A stretch of DNA of 18,610 bases, from NCBI GenBank assembly GCA_021372185.1, contig JAJFUY010000045.1, positions 1 through 18,610 of the forward strand, in the 5' to 3' direction. Below the pieces are notes generated by a model. The model ran no database searches. It was not told where the DNA came from and worked only from the letters and a program-made list of their open reading frames with translations. This DNA comes from Chlamydiales bacterium. GTDB lineage: Bacteria; Chlamydiota; Chlamydiia; Chlamydiales; FEN-1388. The position numbers were made by a program, and so were the translations under genes. Shown here piece by piece: positions 1-10,200 of the stretch (position 1 is its first letter; every line of letters starts with the position of its first letter).

Positions 1-18
1 ACTTAAATTATGTATTTT

Positions 19-109
19 CTCTGCGCTCTCTGCCGCTCTCTCTGCGGTGTTTATTTTTATTGCTAAGTGAAAAAATATTCACCGCAGAGAAAATACAGAG
101 AGCGCAGAG
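19..109. repeat. Inverted repeat, CTCTGCG family, copy A (imperfect)
   Basis: The left arm at 19-58 and right arm at 71-109 are inverted copies of one unit (ctctgcgctctctg ... ctctgcggtg ... tattttt) around a 12-base loop. The left arm diverges in its middle. The right arm is identical to the left arm of the copy at 626-664. The right arm ends two bases before the stop codon of the adjacent GxxExxY gene, so it could form its 3' hairpin. Confidence 0.85.
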
Positions 110-110
110 T

Positions 111-539
111 TCAGAAATTATTTGCAAGTCTTGTAATTCCATCTCTCAGCTTTGCAACATTAAAATTAATCAGCAATCCTAGCCTGCATTGGGAAAGCTT
201 CAGATAAGATGTTAGTTGAGCAAGATGAATTGGAGCTACTGTGGTAACAGCTTTGATTTCCACCACAACAGTATCGTTAACCAACAAATCTAGTCGGTAA
301 CCACAATCAAGGTTTACGCTTTTATATCGCAAAGGAAGTTCAACTTGCCTTTCAACTTTCAGCCCTCGTTCTTTCAGTTCAAATGCTAAACATGCCTCAT
401 AAGTAGACTCTAATAATCCAGGACCAAGGATACGATGCACTTCAATTGCAGCCCCGATAATAATTCCAGTTAGCCTATTCAGTTCCTCTATGCTCTCGGC
501 TGTTTTCTCTGCGGTGTTTATTTTGTTCAAAATACTCAT
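111..539 (-). CDS. GxxExxY family protein (PD-(D/E)xK-like fold)
   Basis: This 142-residue protein carries the family signature GLLESTY at residues 41-47, preceded by the typical IGAAIEVHRILGPG segment. Downstream, YRLD (Asp84) followed by VEIKAV (Glu94, Lys96) matches the D...ExK core of PD-(D/E)xK nuclease-like folds, and QLTSYL follows as in the family. The length is close to the usual 120-140 residues, so it looks intact. No biochemical role is established for the family to my knowledge. ATG at 539 is preceded by a GGGG Shine-Dalgarno-like tract at 547-550. Residues about 5-12 (NKINTAEK) are encoded by a partial copy of the flanking CTCTGCGG repeat, and the TGA stop abuts repeat copy A. 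The gene therefore appears embedded in a repeat cassette. The family call is firm; function is open. Confidence 0.93.
   Translation of the reverse strand: MSILNKINTAEKTAESIEELNRLTGIIIGAAIEVHRILGPGLLESTYEACLAFELKERGLKVERQVELPLRYKSVNLDCGYRLDLLVNDTVVVEIKAVTTVAPIHLAQLTSYLKLSQCRLGLLINFNVAKLRDGITRLANNF
503..524. repeat. Partial CTCTGCG repeat inside the GxxExxY coding region
   Basis: The stretch ttttctctgcggtgtttatt at 503-522 matches the inner half of copy A (ctctgcggtgtttattttt at 40-58). It encodes the N-terminal residues of the GxxExxY protein on the minus strand. It is a half unit with no inverted partner close by. Confidence 0.75.
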
Positions 540-558
540 CCTTGTTCCCCAGTATTAA

Positions 559-588
559 GTATCAGTCAGGCAGCATAAGAAAATGCAA
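559..588 (-). promoter_or_regulatory. Candidate promoter of the GxxExxY gene
   Basis: On the minus strand, TTGCAT (583-588) and TGATAC (559-564) are separated by 18 bases. Transcription would start near 552, leaving a short leader with the GGGG tract before ATG 539. Both boxes are imperfect. Confidence 0.3.
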
Positions 589-625
589 TTTTTTTATGTA
601 TTGAAATTTGAAATTAGGACAAGAA

Positions 626-737
626 AAAAATATTCACCGCAGAGAAAATACAGAGAGCGCAGAGTTCAAAAATTAGTGTGAGTTTGACCATGTATTTCCT
701 CTGCGCTCTCTGTATTTTCTCTGCGGTGAATATTTTT
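626..737. repeat. Perfect 39-bp inverted repeat, CTCTGCG family, copy B
   Basis: The arm at 626-664 is an exact reverse complement of the arm at 699-737 (39 of 39 bases), with a 34-base spacer at 665-698. It begins aaaaatattcaccgcagaga and shares its left arm with the right arm of copy A. The matching extends a few bases past the arm (gttcaaaaatta against gttcagaaatta). It lies between the divergent GxxExxY and lipase-like genes. Either transcript could fold it into a very stable hairpin. Confidence 0.92.
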
Positions 738-770
738 AAGTTGCTTAGCATGAATTGCTTGACACCACCC

Positions 771-776
771 TATAAT
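771..776 (+). promoter_or_regulatory. Candidate -10 box upstream of the lipase-like gene
   Basis: A perfect TATAAT lies about 45 bases before the start codon. A TTGACA at 759-764 is only 6 bases away, so it cannot be its -35. No well-spaced -35 or extended -10 is visible. Confidence 0.25.
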
Positions 777-820
777 TTATATGTTAAATGTTTTAATATG
801 TGGTTTTGGGGTGAATGCGT

Positions 821-3712
821 ATGTCTATACCAGAAAATCGTGAGTTTTTTCGCACATCAGATACTACCTATTTAGGGGAAATTTCCAATCCTAAAAATTC
901 TGAAAAAATGGAAGTTTCCGTTCAGTTCAAGAGCTATCTTGATAGAAGAATTGGTCCAGAACAACGACGCGATATAGTCACCCAAGTCTTTAACCAGATG
1001 AAAGATTCTGACAAAGACAAGATTTGTAGTGGTGAGAAGGATGTCTACTTTAGAGCAAACGGCAAGGTTTACTACCTTACCCCAAAGTCGCATCTGTTTA
1101 CACGATCAGTTGCGCGCGTCTTTAGGTTTTTAAAGCTCATTAAAAATCCTTCTAAAGTTGAATACAAAATTAAACCATCACGAACTCTAAATATCTTTTT
1201 TAGAAGACCACTTCTCACTATTTTCTCAGAAAAACCTCCAAGATTGATCATAGACGACCTTGCAGGTGTGCTACGAGAAACTACTGCATATAATGATCCG
1301 TTCACAGAGCTCTCTACAAGGCTGTTTCAAGATTTTGAGCCATTTCATGAGTGGCGTGATGTAAAAGATGAACAAAACCGAGATGCCAGCCAGTACCAGC
1401 TTGTGATACTTGGTGATTCACTTGCAGCCGTAACAAGAGATGTAAAAAAAGTGACACGCGAACAGGTGCAAGACACCATCAAGGCCTACAAAAAGTTTGT
1501 AGTGGATGAATTTGGCCAAGAGGTACTCGATCGCATCCAGACAACGTATGAATTTAGCCTCGACACTATTACAGCCCTGACTCCTGAGATCGTCTACAGA
1601 ATAAATGTAGGCACAAGCCATATTGAAACATCTGATGTCACTATGCTTGCCGACGCGTTGCACAACAACAAGCCCCTTCCAAATAGGCTAGAGCGTAAAG
1701 TTGATAGAACTACGATGCAAAACCTGGATCCAAAAAAACCAGAAGATTTTGCCACGCTCATGAAGATACTTTCTCATAGCGAAAAAGACCACGAAGCGAT
1801 TTTTACCGGCAGAAAACTGCACGGGAAAATAAGCTCATGGTATACCCAAGGTGATGAAGGCCGCTTTAAACCATGGGCTGACCAGCAAGAATTTACGCAA
1901 ACCTGCTTTAAAATACCCGAAAGAGACTGGAAGTGCTTTTATGAGGACTTGGCCATGATTCTCTGCAAAAAGCACCTCCACCAAAAAAATCTTGATGGCA
2001 CCTATCGGCTAGGCGCCTTAATACCCGCTCCAAGAGATGGCCACAACCCGCAAGAGTATTATAAAGTAACAAGCTGGATACATAACTCTCGGGGCATATT
2101 TTCTTATACTTTAGAGCCCGCTTGTCCCAATAGCCACCTACAAGTGATTAAACTCTATCGTAGCACTTCTGTAAGCGCCTATAATTTAGATGGAGCCGCG
2201 TCATATAAAAACGACTTTAACCCAATCAACCCACCAGGCTATGAAGGCTCTCACCTTCTAGAACAGTACGAAATGCCCTTTTTTCAAGAACGGACTATTC
2301 CTGTATGGGTAGGCTATCAGCATGCGGCAGAAATCAATCTGGTGCCAGGGTCATTGTGGGCTGCAAAAAATGCTCTTCTCTCGGCAAATAATGAACTGAT
2401 CCTTGATATCAAATCCACATACATAAAACCTACGCTCAAGCAGTTTATAAGAACCCATGATTCAGAATTTATGGATCTTATTGCAGATGCGCGCAAAAAC
2501 AGGCTCATAGGCACCTATAGCTCGTGGTATTTACTTAATAACTCTCTCAGAAACACTGTGCGCTATGATTATAGTGAATCATCAAAGGAAGTGCGTCACC
2601 TCAAGCAATTTCTTGAGCTCGCTGCCACGCATCCAAACACTCAAAAACAAGCCCAAAAGCTCTTAGAAGTGTGGAATCAGCCACAACGCGCTCCAAGTGC
2701 TGCAGACAATGAATTTATCCAACAACTTAAAAGCTTTGAGGACCAAAGTGCCTCGTGCCCGCCTTCAGAGCAGCAACAAGTGCTGACAGACTGGAATAAT
2801 TTTTTACATAGCCATGCGGTATCGCTCGGCGAGAATGTAGAGGCTAAAAAAGCACAAAGCGTAGATTTTGTGGGCCACAGCCTAGGCGCTGCCTGCGCCC
2901 AAAGGTTTTTGGTGGCCTATACTACAGATAAACGTAGAATCCCCCTCCCTAATCAGCAGATAGCTGCAAGGCTATTTGATGACCCAGCCATCATACAGGA
3001 TGATAATGACGCCTTTATACAATTTGGAAATAAACATGGCGATCTAATGGCTAGCCTAAAAGCCAAATTTGCTATAGTGCGACGGCAAGAAGCAGGAGAC
3101 CCAGTGCCCTCAAGTGGTGATGTGCACTTAGGGGCCACCAAAACCTCCCAAGAACAGGCACGCACCTATAAATGGCTTCAGTTTGACGCAGCGGTGCAAA
3201 AGGCAAGCTCAAAGGCCATAGACCCCCAAGTGCGCGATTATACCACTGCTCATGGCAGGCTCTATGCCGGCGCCAAAGTTAAAAAGGGCAAGTGGTATAA
3301 AAATATGGTTAAAGAAGCCCAAATAACCCTACAAATGACCCACCCAGACGATAAAGTGCAGCTAGAAGACCTTGAAAAGCGCCAAAAAGCGGCCCAAAGA
3401 GGCGATTATAAGATCACCCACTACGACTCAACCACCCAGTATCAGTTTGACATGCCCAAAGATAAAGAAGCCTGGGAGCACCTCTCAGAAATATGGGACA
3501 TGCCCTTTAGATTCACCCCAATCTACGCCGAACGCCTCCGCACCTACATGAGTGCTGCCTTCAGATCAGGTTTTTTCAACTCAGTAGTCCCTGCCATCAT
3601 AGCCCAACTAGCCCACGACAACCCAGAAGACGACATCGCCCACGGTGACTGGAAAAAGCACCGCAAAGAAGATGGGGTGTTTGTGGTAAAGGATACACCC
3701 GTAGATAAATGA
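821..3712 (+). CDS. Large class 3 lipase-like alpha/beta hydrolase
   Basis: This 963-residue protein has a lipase-type nucleophile elbow, VDFVGHSLGAACAQ, with the putative catalytic Ser at residue 687. About 70 residues later, AGDPVPSSGDVHLGA (Asp760, His769) resembles the segment that carries the acid residue in class 3 lipases. Upstream, LYRST (446-450) sits where lipases have an FRGT-like oxyanion strand. The third triad residue is unclear; His932 or His941 near the C-terminus are candidates. Class 3 lipases are usually 250-400 residues, so the first 430 or so residues are an extra region I cannot assign. I see no signal peptide or membrane helix. ATG 821 is chosen because GGGGTG at 808-813 is well spaced from it. 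ATG 815, two codons upstream, is the alternative. It may act on host or bacterial lipids, which is inference. Family call moderately sure. Confidence 0.8.
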   Translation: MSIPENREFFRTSDTTYLGEISNPKNSEKMEVSVQFKSYLDRRIGPEQRRDIVTQVFNQMKDSDKDKICSGEKDVYFRANGKVYYLTPKSHLFTRSVARVFRFLKLIKNPSKVEYKIKPSRTLNIFFRRPLLTIFSEKPPRLIIDDLAGVLRETTAYNDPFTELSTRLFQDFEPFHEWRDVKDEQNRDASQYQLVILGDSLAAVTRDVKKVTREQVQDTIKAYKKFVVDEFGQEVLDRIQTTYEFSLDTITALTPEIVYRINVGTSHIETSDVTMLADALHNNKPLPNRLERKVDRTTMQNLDPKKPEDFATLMKILSHSEKDHEAIFTGRKLHGKISSWYTQGDEGRFKPWADQQEFTQTCFKIPERDWKCFYEDLAMILCKKHLHQKNLDGTYRLGALIPAPRDGHNPQEYYKVTSWIHNSRGIFSYTLEPACPNSHLQVIKLYRSTSVSAYNLDGAASYKNDFNPINPPGYEGSHLLEQYEMPFFQERTIPVWVGYQHAAEINLVPGSLWAAKNALLSANNELILDIKSTYIKPTLKQFIRTHDSEFMDLIADARKNRLIGTYSSWYLLNNSLRNTVRYDYSESSKEVRHLKQFLELAATHPNTQKQAQKLLEVWNQPQRAPSAADNEFIQQLKSFEDQSASCPPSEQQQVLTDWNNFLHSHAVSLGENVEAKKAQSVDFVGHSLGAACAQRFLVAYTTDKRRIPLPNQQIAARLFDDPAIIQDDNDAFIQFGNKHGDLMASLKAKFAIVRRQEAGDPVPSSGDVHLGATKTSQEQARTYKWLQFDAAVQKASSKAIDPQVRDYTTAHGRLYAGAKVKKGKWYKNMVKEAQITLQMTHPDDKVQLEDLEKRQKAAQRGDYKITHYDSTTQYQFDMPKDKEAWEHLSEIWDMPFRFTPIYAERLRTYMSAAFRSGFFNSVVPAIIAQLAHDNPEDDIAHGDWKKHRKEDGVFVVKDTPVDK

Positions 3713-3842
3713 ACGGCGTATCCAAAATCTCAACGATTAAAACGATAGAACGATAAAAACGATAAAATACAAAAAACAAATGCAAAATTGCTTCGCATAT
3801 AAGAAATGCCTCTGAAATTAGATAAAATCGGATTTTCATATT

Positions 3843-3903
3843 GTTTTAGAGCCCGCATACGGGCGACTGAGAATAGCCCACCGTGACCGCAGGGAACGGT
3901 GGG
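3843..3903. repeat. REP-like unit with two hairpins
   Basis: Reading the plus strand, the unit holds a first mini-hairpin (GCCCG-cata-CGGGC) and a second one (CCCACCGT, loop, ACGGTGGG). The same unit recurs inverted at 4000-4060 and in direct orientation from 18531. Loop bases differ while stems are kept. Confidence 0.85.
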
Positions 3904-3924
3904 ACTACGTATCAATTTCCCCTG

Positions 3925-3978
3925 GAGCCCGTTTGAGGGCAATTGAATCACGCGATTGAATCGCCCTCAGCCGGGCTC
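3925..3978. repeat. Central partial REP-like pair
   Basis: Two head-to-head copies of only the first half of the unit (gagcccg ... gagggc ... ttgaatc) face each other across four bases (acgc). The stems GCCC/GGGC are kept with different loops. Confidence 0.8.
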
Positions 3979-3999
3979 TGATGCTTTTTGTACCCATTC

Positions 4000-4060
4000 C
4001 CCACCGTTCCCTGCGGTCACGGTGGGCTATTCTCAGTCGCCCGTAAACGGGCTCTAAAAC
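4000..4060. repeat. REP-like unit, inverted copy
   Basis: This is the reverse complement of 3843-3903 at 59 of 61 positions. Both differences fall in the loop of the first mini-hairpin (ttta instead of cata). Confidence 0.85.
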
Positions 4061-4195
4061 ATGACTGCATTTCTATTTTCCATTATATTTTGTATTCTAT
4101 CGTTCTTATCGTTACATCGTTTTTATCGTTTGGGAAATCACACACCTTCTTAATCAAATCTTGTTAATAAAATTATTTATAAAAATGCCAGTTTT

Positions 4196-4204
4196 TGCTA
4201 TAAT
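4196..4204 (+). promoter_or_regulatory. Extended -10 promoter of the giant gene
   Basis: TGCTATAAT at 4196-4204 is a perfect extended -10 (TGnTATAAT). A weak TTTATA at 4176-4181 sits 17 bases upstream in the -35 position. Transcription would begin near 4210-4212, only about five bases before ATG 4216. That predicts a leaderless or nearly leaderless mRNA. Confidence 0.6.
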
Positions 4205-4215
4205 TGTTAGCAATT

Positions 4216-7200
4216 ATGAATATTAATGGAACTGAACTACAAGTAACTCGCAATGCTACTCTCGGGTTTTCACCAATTCAGAGGCTGAAAAATGGGGTGA
4301 GGCACCTTACACTTGCCCTTGAGAATGAAATTGCGCTCTTTAAGGCTGATTTTTCTCGGCGCGTTTCGGTTAAGTACCTCCTTGAGCCTATTCAGATTGC
4401 TGTTCAAAAGGTATTTAAGCAGGTAGTTCTAGCGCCTCCTCCTCCACCTATCCCCGCTCCTGTGAGCTTTCCTGAGGCTGAATTGCCCAAACTCCCTCGG
4501 ATTCAGAACGAAGAGGCAGAAAAGATTGCCATTCAGGAAAAATCCCTCTTACGAAACATTCCCGATGCGCCTCCGGCACGAAAAATTGACCACGAGCTCA
4601 TCCGTATCTTTTCTGAATCTAGTGGGGATTATGATCTTGCAAAGCTTTTAGAATACTGTGATAAGCACCCCACTTTTACAGGCCACAAGGATCTTCTTGC
4701 AACACTCAAGAGTGCAACTACTAAAGAGCAACAAGTTGCCTCAATTATTGCTATGGGCAAAACTGAAGAGCATCTTGTTACAGCCGATGCTGAACTTTTA
4801 CAACTTGCCAAAAACTTTGCTTTAGAAATTGGCAATCTTACCCCTGGTCAGTCGCAATACCTACCCTATGTGTTACGAAAAGAAGCGATTGTTGGCCAAA
4901 GTACTTTTGATACCGTTATGAATGCGGCAAAAAACACTTTTTCCCAAGTGAAAGGGCAATTTAAAGCAACAGCCACAGTAGAACAAAAAATTGTAGATTC
5001 GGCTAAAGCCAAAAAAGATGCCGTTCTCGCGTATGCCAAAAAATTCCTACCAGAAAGCATCTGTAAAGCCATAGAAAAAAGCCTACTAGAAGACCTTAAA
5101 GATATTTTTATTGACAACACGTCTGGGCTGCAGAGCCAAGAATTTGCTGAAAAACTTTGGGATTCTTTAAGCAAACACGGCGTTCAGGGCACTGTAGAAA
5201 AAACAATAACCGATGCGTTAAATGAGCAGATGGAAAATATTCAGGCTCATGGCAATGGCATTTTACAAGAACTACCCACACACGTGCCGCTAGAAGCCCA
5301 AACTATTCTATCAGAGTCAGGCTATCACCTAAGCCACCCTCAGGGCTGGCTACATGTAGAAAAACAGCCAAATAACACCCTCACAGTCACTCTTTATGCC
5401 AAAGCAAGTCGGCTTGATCTACCAGGAACAACACCGCTTGTAATAGAAAACATCCCGCAAGAAACACTCGATAGCGGCCTTATCTACCGCCTCCTCTCAT
5501 TTAATGCGTGGCCCGCGTGGAACAAGACAAAAGCATTTACCTATAACGATTTTTGTACCGGCTTTTTAAACGAACTCGGCACACCATCTCACCCAAAAGA
5601 TACCGATGCAAAAAAACGTGCTTTTTTGGGGCAGATTTCATCCAACAAAACATCTCAAATACTTGGGCTTATTGCCTCCAAAATATCACCTGAACCAGTT
5701 TTTTGTTTATTTACGCTTAAAAAACAGGCGCTACTAGATGGCTGGGCAACAACTAAACACCATGCAGATGAGCTACACGCTCGCGCGCTCTTACCACTAG
5801 CAAAAAGCCTCTTTGAAGATGCCAAAAAATTACGCGCTCAAAACCTTATCACCGCTCTTGAATATGAAAAGATAGAAGCTACCTACCTAGACCTTGCCAT
5901 GATAGAGCCTCCAGAAAAAATAGGCTTCTTAGATGCACTAAAACCAGGATCTGGCATTACAAGTGCCTTCCCGGTTATAAAAGAGGTAGTGAAAGAAGTT
6001 CTTGGCGACGAAGCTGAAAAGACTGCCGATGTATTCATACAAGAAGCTACAAAATTTACATCATCGACTGCCCCAAGTCTTGCTACAACCATATCCGGAA
6101 GTGACTGGAAGGATATAACGGGTGTAACCCAGGTAAATAGATGTATTGGGCTTATAAAGAACTTTCGCTTATCGCTATATCACTCAGTGCGTCTATTGAG
6201 CGCTGTGCTTTCTGTTGTAAATCACCGATTTATTGGCTCACTACTTGGCTTTGCAGTACATTTGGGTCTTGTACTTACGGTGCCGGGTTATGCACTCTTG
6301 GCCCCAAGCTTCTATCTTTTAGTGAGTAAAATTGTCATACAGTATGGAATTCAGGCACTTTACACATTATTGCCAAGCAGTATGGCTAATTATCTTCAGG
6401 CAGCATCAAGCTTTATCCAAGAGATCAAAGACTACTTTTATAAAAGAATCAAGCTTGCAGCCTTAAAGACGTTTATTTACTTTGTGGTTGATCCCAAAAC
6501 CCTTCAATCACTTATCTCAACTGCCAAATCCTTGCAGCAGACTTTGATAAAAGAGGGACAGCTTTCTTTTGACTTACCCAATCATAAAATTGCCAGCACA
6601 AATATTACTCCAACCCCAGTAGTACTACAGCCAACCTTTTACGTTCCACCTCGTGATAAGCCAGCCATTCCAACCGATGCCGTGGCATTTACACCCGATG
6701 TTCTTGATTCATGGCTGACTCCCTTTAAAGACAGTCCCAAGTTGAGTGTTTTCTACCTTATAGAAAAAATCAGCAGTATGCCAATACCTGTACGTGGACA
6801 GCCAAATCCTGTTTGGGATAACGTTAAAGATATCCAGCAGACCATTGTAAGCCTTGACAACCTAGCAAAAGCTCTCTCAATTAGGTACGAACGTGATGAT
6901 ACTACAAAATCCGGTGAAACTATAGCCATCCACGCGCTGTATGCTGTAGTTGACTATCTAGCAAGAAAAGACCCTGCAAGCCACATGGCAGATCTGCCTG
7001 TAACGCATGCACCCGAATTAATGAGGTGGACAAGTGAAATCACCACACAAGTGCCTAATCAAACGCTTTATAACCAGTTACAGGATATTGCCGCCTACTT
7101 TGAATTTGATGCCAATAAGCGTTATACAGAAGATGAAGTAAACACCCGATCTCGCTCTACACTATTTCATCAAGGCACTAAAAAGAACGAAACGTATAAA

Positions 7201-10200
7201 GACTTGGTGATCTCTAGTTTTCTTGCTGAAACCCTTTATGATGACTCTGTTCGTCTTTATCACTCTAGGCACTCTCGAGCCTATCAGTACTATAAAACGT
7301 TAGCAGAAGATCCGCAAATTCAGCAAAGAATGACCACACCGGCAGATGGCAATGACTTTGATAAGATTATAGAGCTCTATTCAGACCCAATAACCGCCAC
7401 TCACCCAGAAGGCATACTCCCCCAAAGCTTTAGAACACTCCGTCTTATAGATACGCTTGCCCACAACGTATTTAGAAATGTCGGAAGACATGGCACAAGA
7501 AGTAATCCCCCCAGTTTGCACTTTAAGAAGATAAGCAAAAACACCTTCTTTGCGCCTCTTTTATCAGCAGATGCTGAATTACGCGCAGACTTTTCAGGCA
7601 TGGTAAAGGGAAAGTATAGAACTCCTCCAACAGAATCTTTTGCACACGATGTCACGACCCAGCTCAACACAACCGAGATCGAAAAATCACGTGGGGCAAA
7701 GTTTCTGATGCATCCAGGAGTTGAATCTCAAAACTCCACCATCATAAACATCCTTCAAGATGTTCAAGCAAAAGACAAACTGTTCTTTACTCTCTTCTTT
7801 AGCACGCAAGAAAAAATCAATCTAGAGCTTATTACCAGCAATAAATCGGATATGCTGGTTCGGACGCTTGCATTTTTTAAGAACTTCCCTGAAAAGCTAC
7901 TCGATAAAAACTGTAGAAAGCTTTTTTCTGTCTTTTTGCTGAATGCCGGTGCCCTACAGCTACAGCTACAAGAACATCCGGCTTTTGCGGCTCATATAAA
8001 TGACTATTTTATGAGCTTTTTAGACAACCCCACGCTCAATCAAAATGAACTAGTATTCAACTACCTCATCGAGCAGGTTTCCACACTTGAGGCCTTACAC
8101 CCTGGTTTATTCCCTCATTTTAAATCTCGTTTAAGACAAGAAATTGATAGAATAGGAAGGTGCCAAAAAAGCTCGATATTACTTAGTGAGCTGCTATCTA
8201 CTCTGCGGTTTATAGACATAGCAGCCCTACCACGTGATCAAAGAAACCAGGCTCTACTAGACATATCACGGTACATTTTTTCTGACTTCAGTCAGAGCTC
8301 CGATTACATTTTCCACCGCTGGAAATCTTTTCTTTTTGAAACAGCAGAATGCGATATCTCATTTAGAAAAGAGCTTTTGTCTTGCATCCTCAAAAGACCT
8401 TTGCAACCAGGCGAAGAGAATGTAGATATCATTTCATTACTCACAAGCCCTGTGCAACACAATAAAGAGCACGAGGAGGTTGTAAAAGCTACTGCCGGGT
8501 ACGTGCAGAAAAATACGCTCAAGCTAGACCTTAAAGACACTGTGAAATATGGAAATACTGGTGTATCTATAGACAGAAAAACGGGCCAAATCTTTTTAGA
8601 GCACGAGTCAAAAAAATATATCCTCGTTACAGATGCGAGTTTTACTGCAAATGGGTCTGCACACTGGTTAGAAACTGGTACATCTGAAAACCGCAGAGTA
8701 CTTGTCACCAAAGACACTAAATGCATACAAGAGCTATTTATTGATAAAAAAGATGAAGTAAAAGTACCTCTTGATACAGTAACACACAATCTTGGACTTC
8801 TTTCTTGGATCTGCCCTCTATCACAAATTGAAGCATTTTGCACAAAAGATGCTCCCGAAAAAATTAGCCGAATTGTTCTTCCTAACGTCGATCTTCGTTT
8901 TGAGTCTCGAGTGGTAAATGGCCAAGAAGAAATGGTTTCGACTAATTTTAATAACTTTTACATAAAGCGCGATCAAAAGCTACCGGCCTTAAGTGATACT
9001 CCACAATACCTCGTGTTAGAAAATCACAAAAAAGAGCAGATTGTGCTTATCCCCAAACAAAGGGAGCTCACTTCTACTACCACATACCTCTCTAATACAC
9101 TAGCTCAAACAGCACTGCCTCACTTTATCACAAAACTTGCTGACCAGATTGTTACAAAAGATGCCAAAACAAGCTATTATGTCTACTCTGTGAACAAATC
9201 TGGGGCACTAGATAGCAATGACGCTCAAGCTATTGCCAATAGAGTCCTCCACTATGTGAGCACAAATACCCCACTCTCTTGCAAAAAGTGGCTCCAAAAG
9301 CTTGAAGATGCGAGCAGAATACATCCGTTTACTGATGATGTGTACGAACAGATCCACATGATGATGGTACCCCTTTTAGGGCTGCCAGATGCCCAATGGC
9401 TTGGTGTGGGCTTAAAACTGGCTGCAATATCACGTAACAACGCGCTGTTACACAACCATTCACGAAGAGCCCCCTTCTCTCTAAAGATTTTAGATGAGAT
9501 TAATGGCAAAGCAGATGTACAAACCAATTTTCTCATCTTCTGGACCCTCTTACAGCTTGGCTACACGCATTATTTAGGCCATTTAAGAAATGGGGCCAAA
9601 AATATACTTACCCCCCATGAAGAGCTATTACTTTTGCATGAAATTGGGAGAGTAAGCTCTGAGCTTGTAGGTAGTAAACTGCCAAATGATGACACCTACC
9701 TTGACTCAATTTTTGAGCCGCAGCTCATGCTAGAGCAGCTTGCTATGTCACCAGAAATTGTGCACCGCTACCAACAAATTAAGCATGATCTCAAAGAGCC
9801 CATAACCACAAGAGAAGCCTTTAACTACTTTTTGTATTTAGCTATACAGGCGCCCCCTATACCGCTCGAAGATACCTCTGGCTCAGTTTTAGCTCAGGCA
9901 TCAAATGCCTTAGATAGAGTTCAAGGCGGGCTTGATAAGGCCACAGGTCTTGTTGCACACTATTTGCAGTTCAAAGCACAAAACCCGGTCTCCGTCTTAG
10001 ATCAAGATTTTCTTGCAAAAGTGGCTCGAGTTGGCTTTGCAAAGATAACGCACACACAGCACTACCAAAATGCTCAGTTTCATAACATCAACATCTTGAA
10101 GATACTCGTAAAGCCCTATCCAGATCTAAAAAATTTAACGCTCTCTTTAAATACTGAACTTAACGCCTCATTTGCCTCAGATTTTCTGGATATGGCCCCA

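Larger units (their letters stand above)
3732..4130. repeat. Nested long inverted-repeat region (BIME-like) between the two large genes
   Basis: This covers most of the 503-bp gene-free interval at 3713-4215. The outer arms at 3732-3774 and 4088-4130 (43 bases, about five mismatches) are built from repeated aacgat words. The middle arms at 3843-3903 and 4000-4060 pair at 59 of 61 positions. The central arms at 3925-3949 and 3954-3978 pair at about 21 of 25. The three levels are concentric. The stretches between arms (3775-3842 and 4061-4087) show nothing else. An RNA from either strand could fold back over nearly 400 bases. It may limit readthrough into the giant gene, but that is inference. 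Confidence 0.9.

Noticed and set aside
626..737. Possible CRISPR repeat array from the recurring CTCTGCG units
   Set aside because: The copies are inverted rather than direct, spacers are not uniform, and there are no cas genes.
759..776. TTGACA followed by TATAAT as a sigma-70 promoter
   Set aside because: The two boxes are only 6 bases apart, far from the 16-18 needed. Only the -10 was kept, at low confidence.
678..875. A 65-residue plus-strand reading frame
   Set aside because: Half of it is the right arm of the perfect inverted repeat, its start lies in the repeat spacer, and it runs into the lipase-like gene in another frame. There is no ribosome site.
8304..8843. A 179-residue minus-strand reading frame inside the giant gene
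   Set aside because: It is fully antisense to well-formed coding sequence. Its protein is Ser/Cys-rich without motifs, typical of an opposite-strand shadow.
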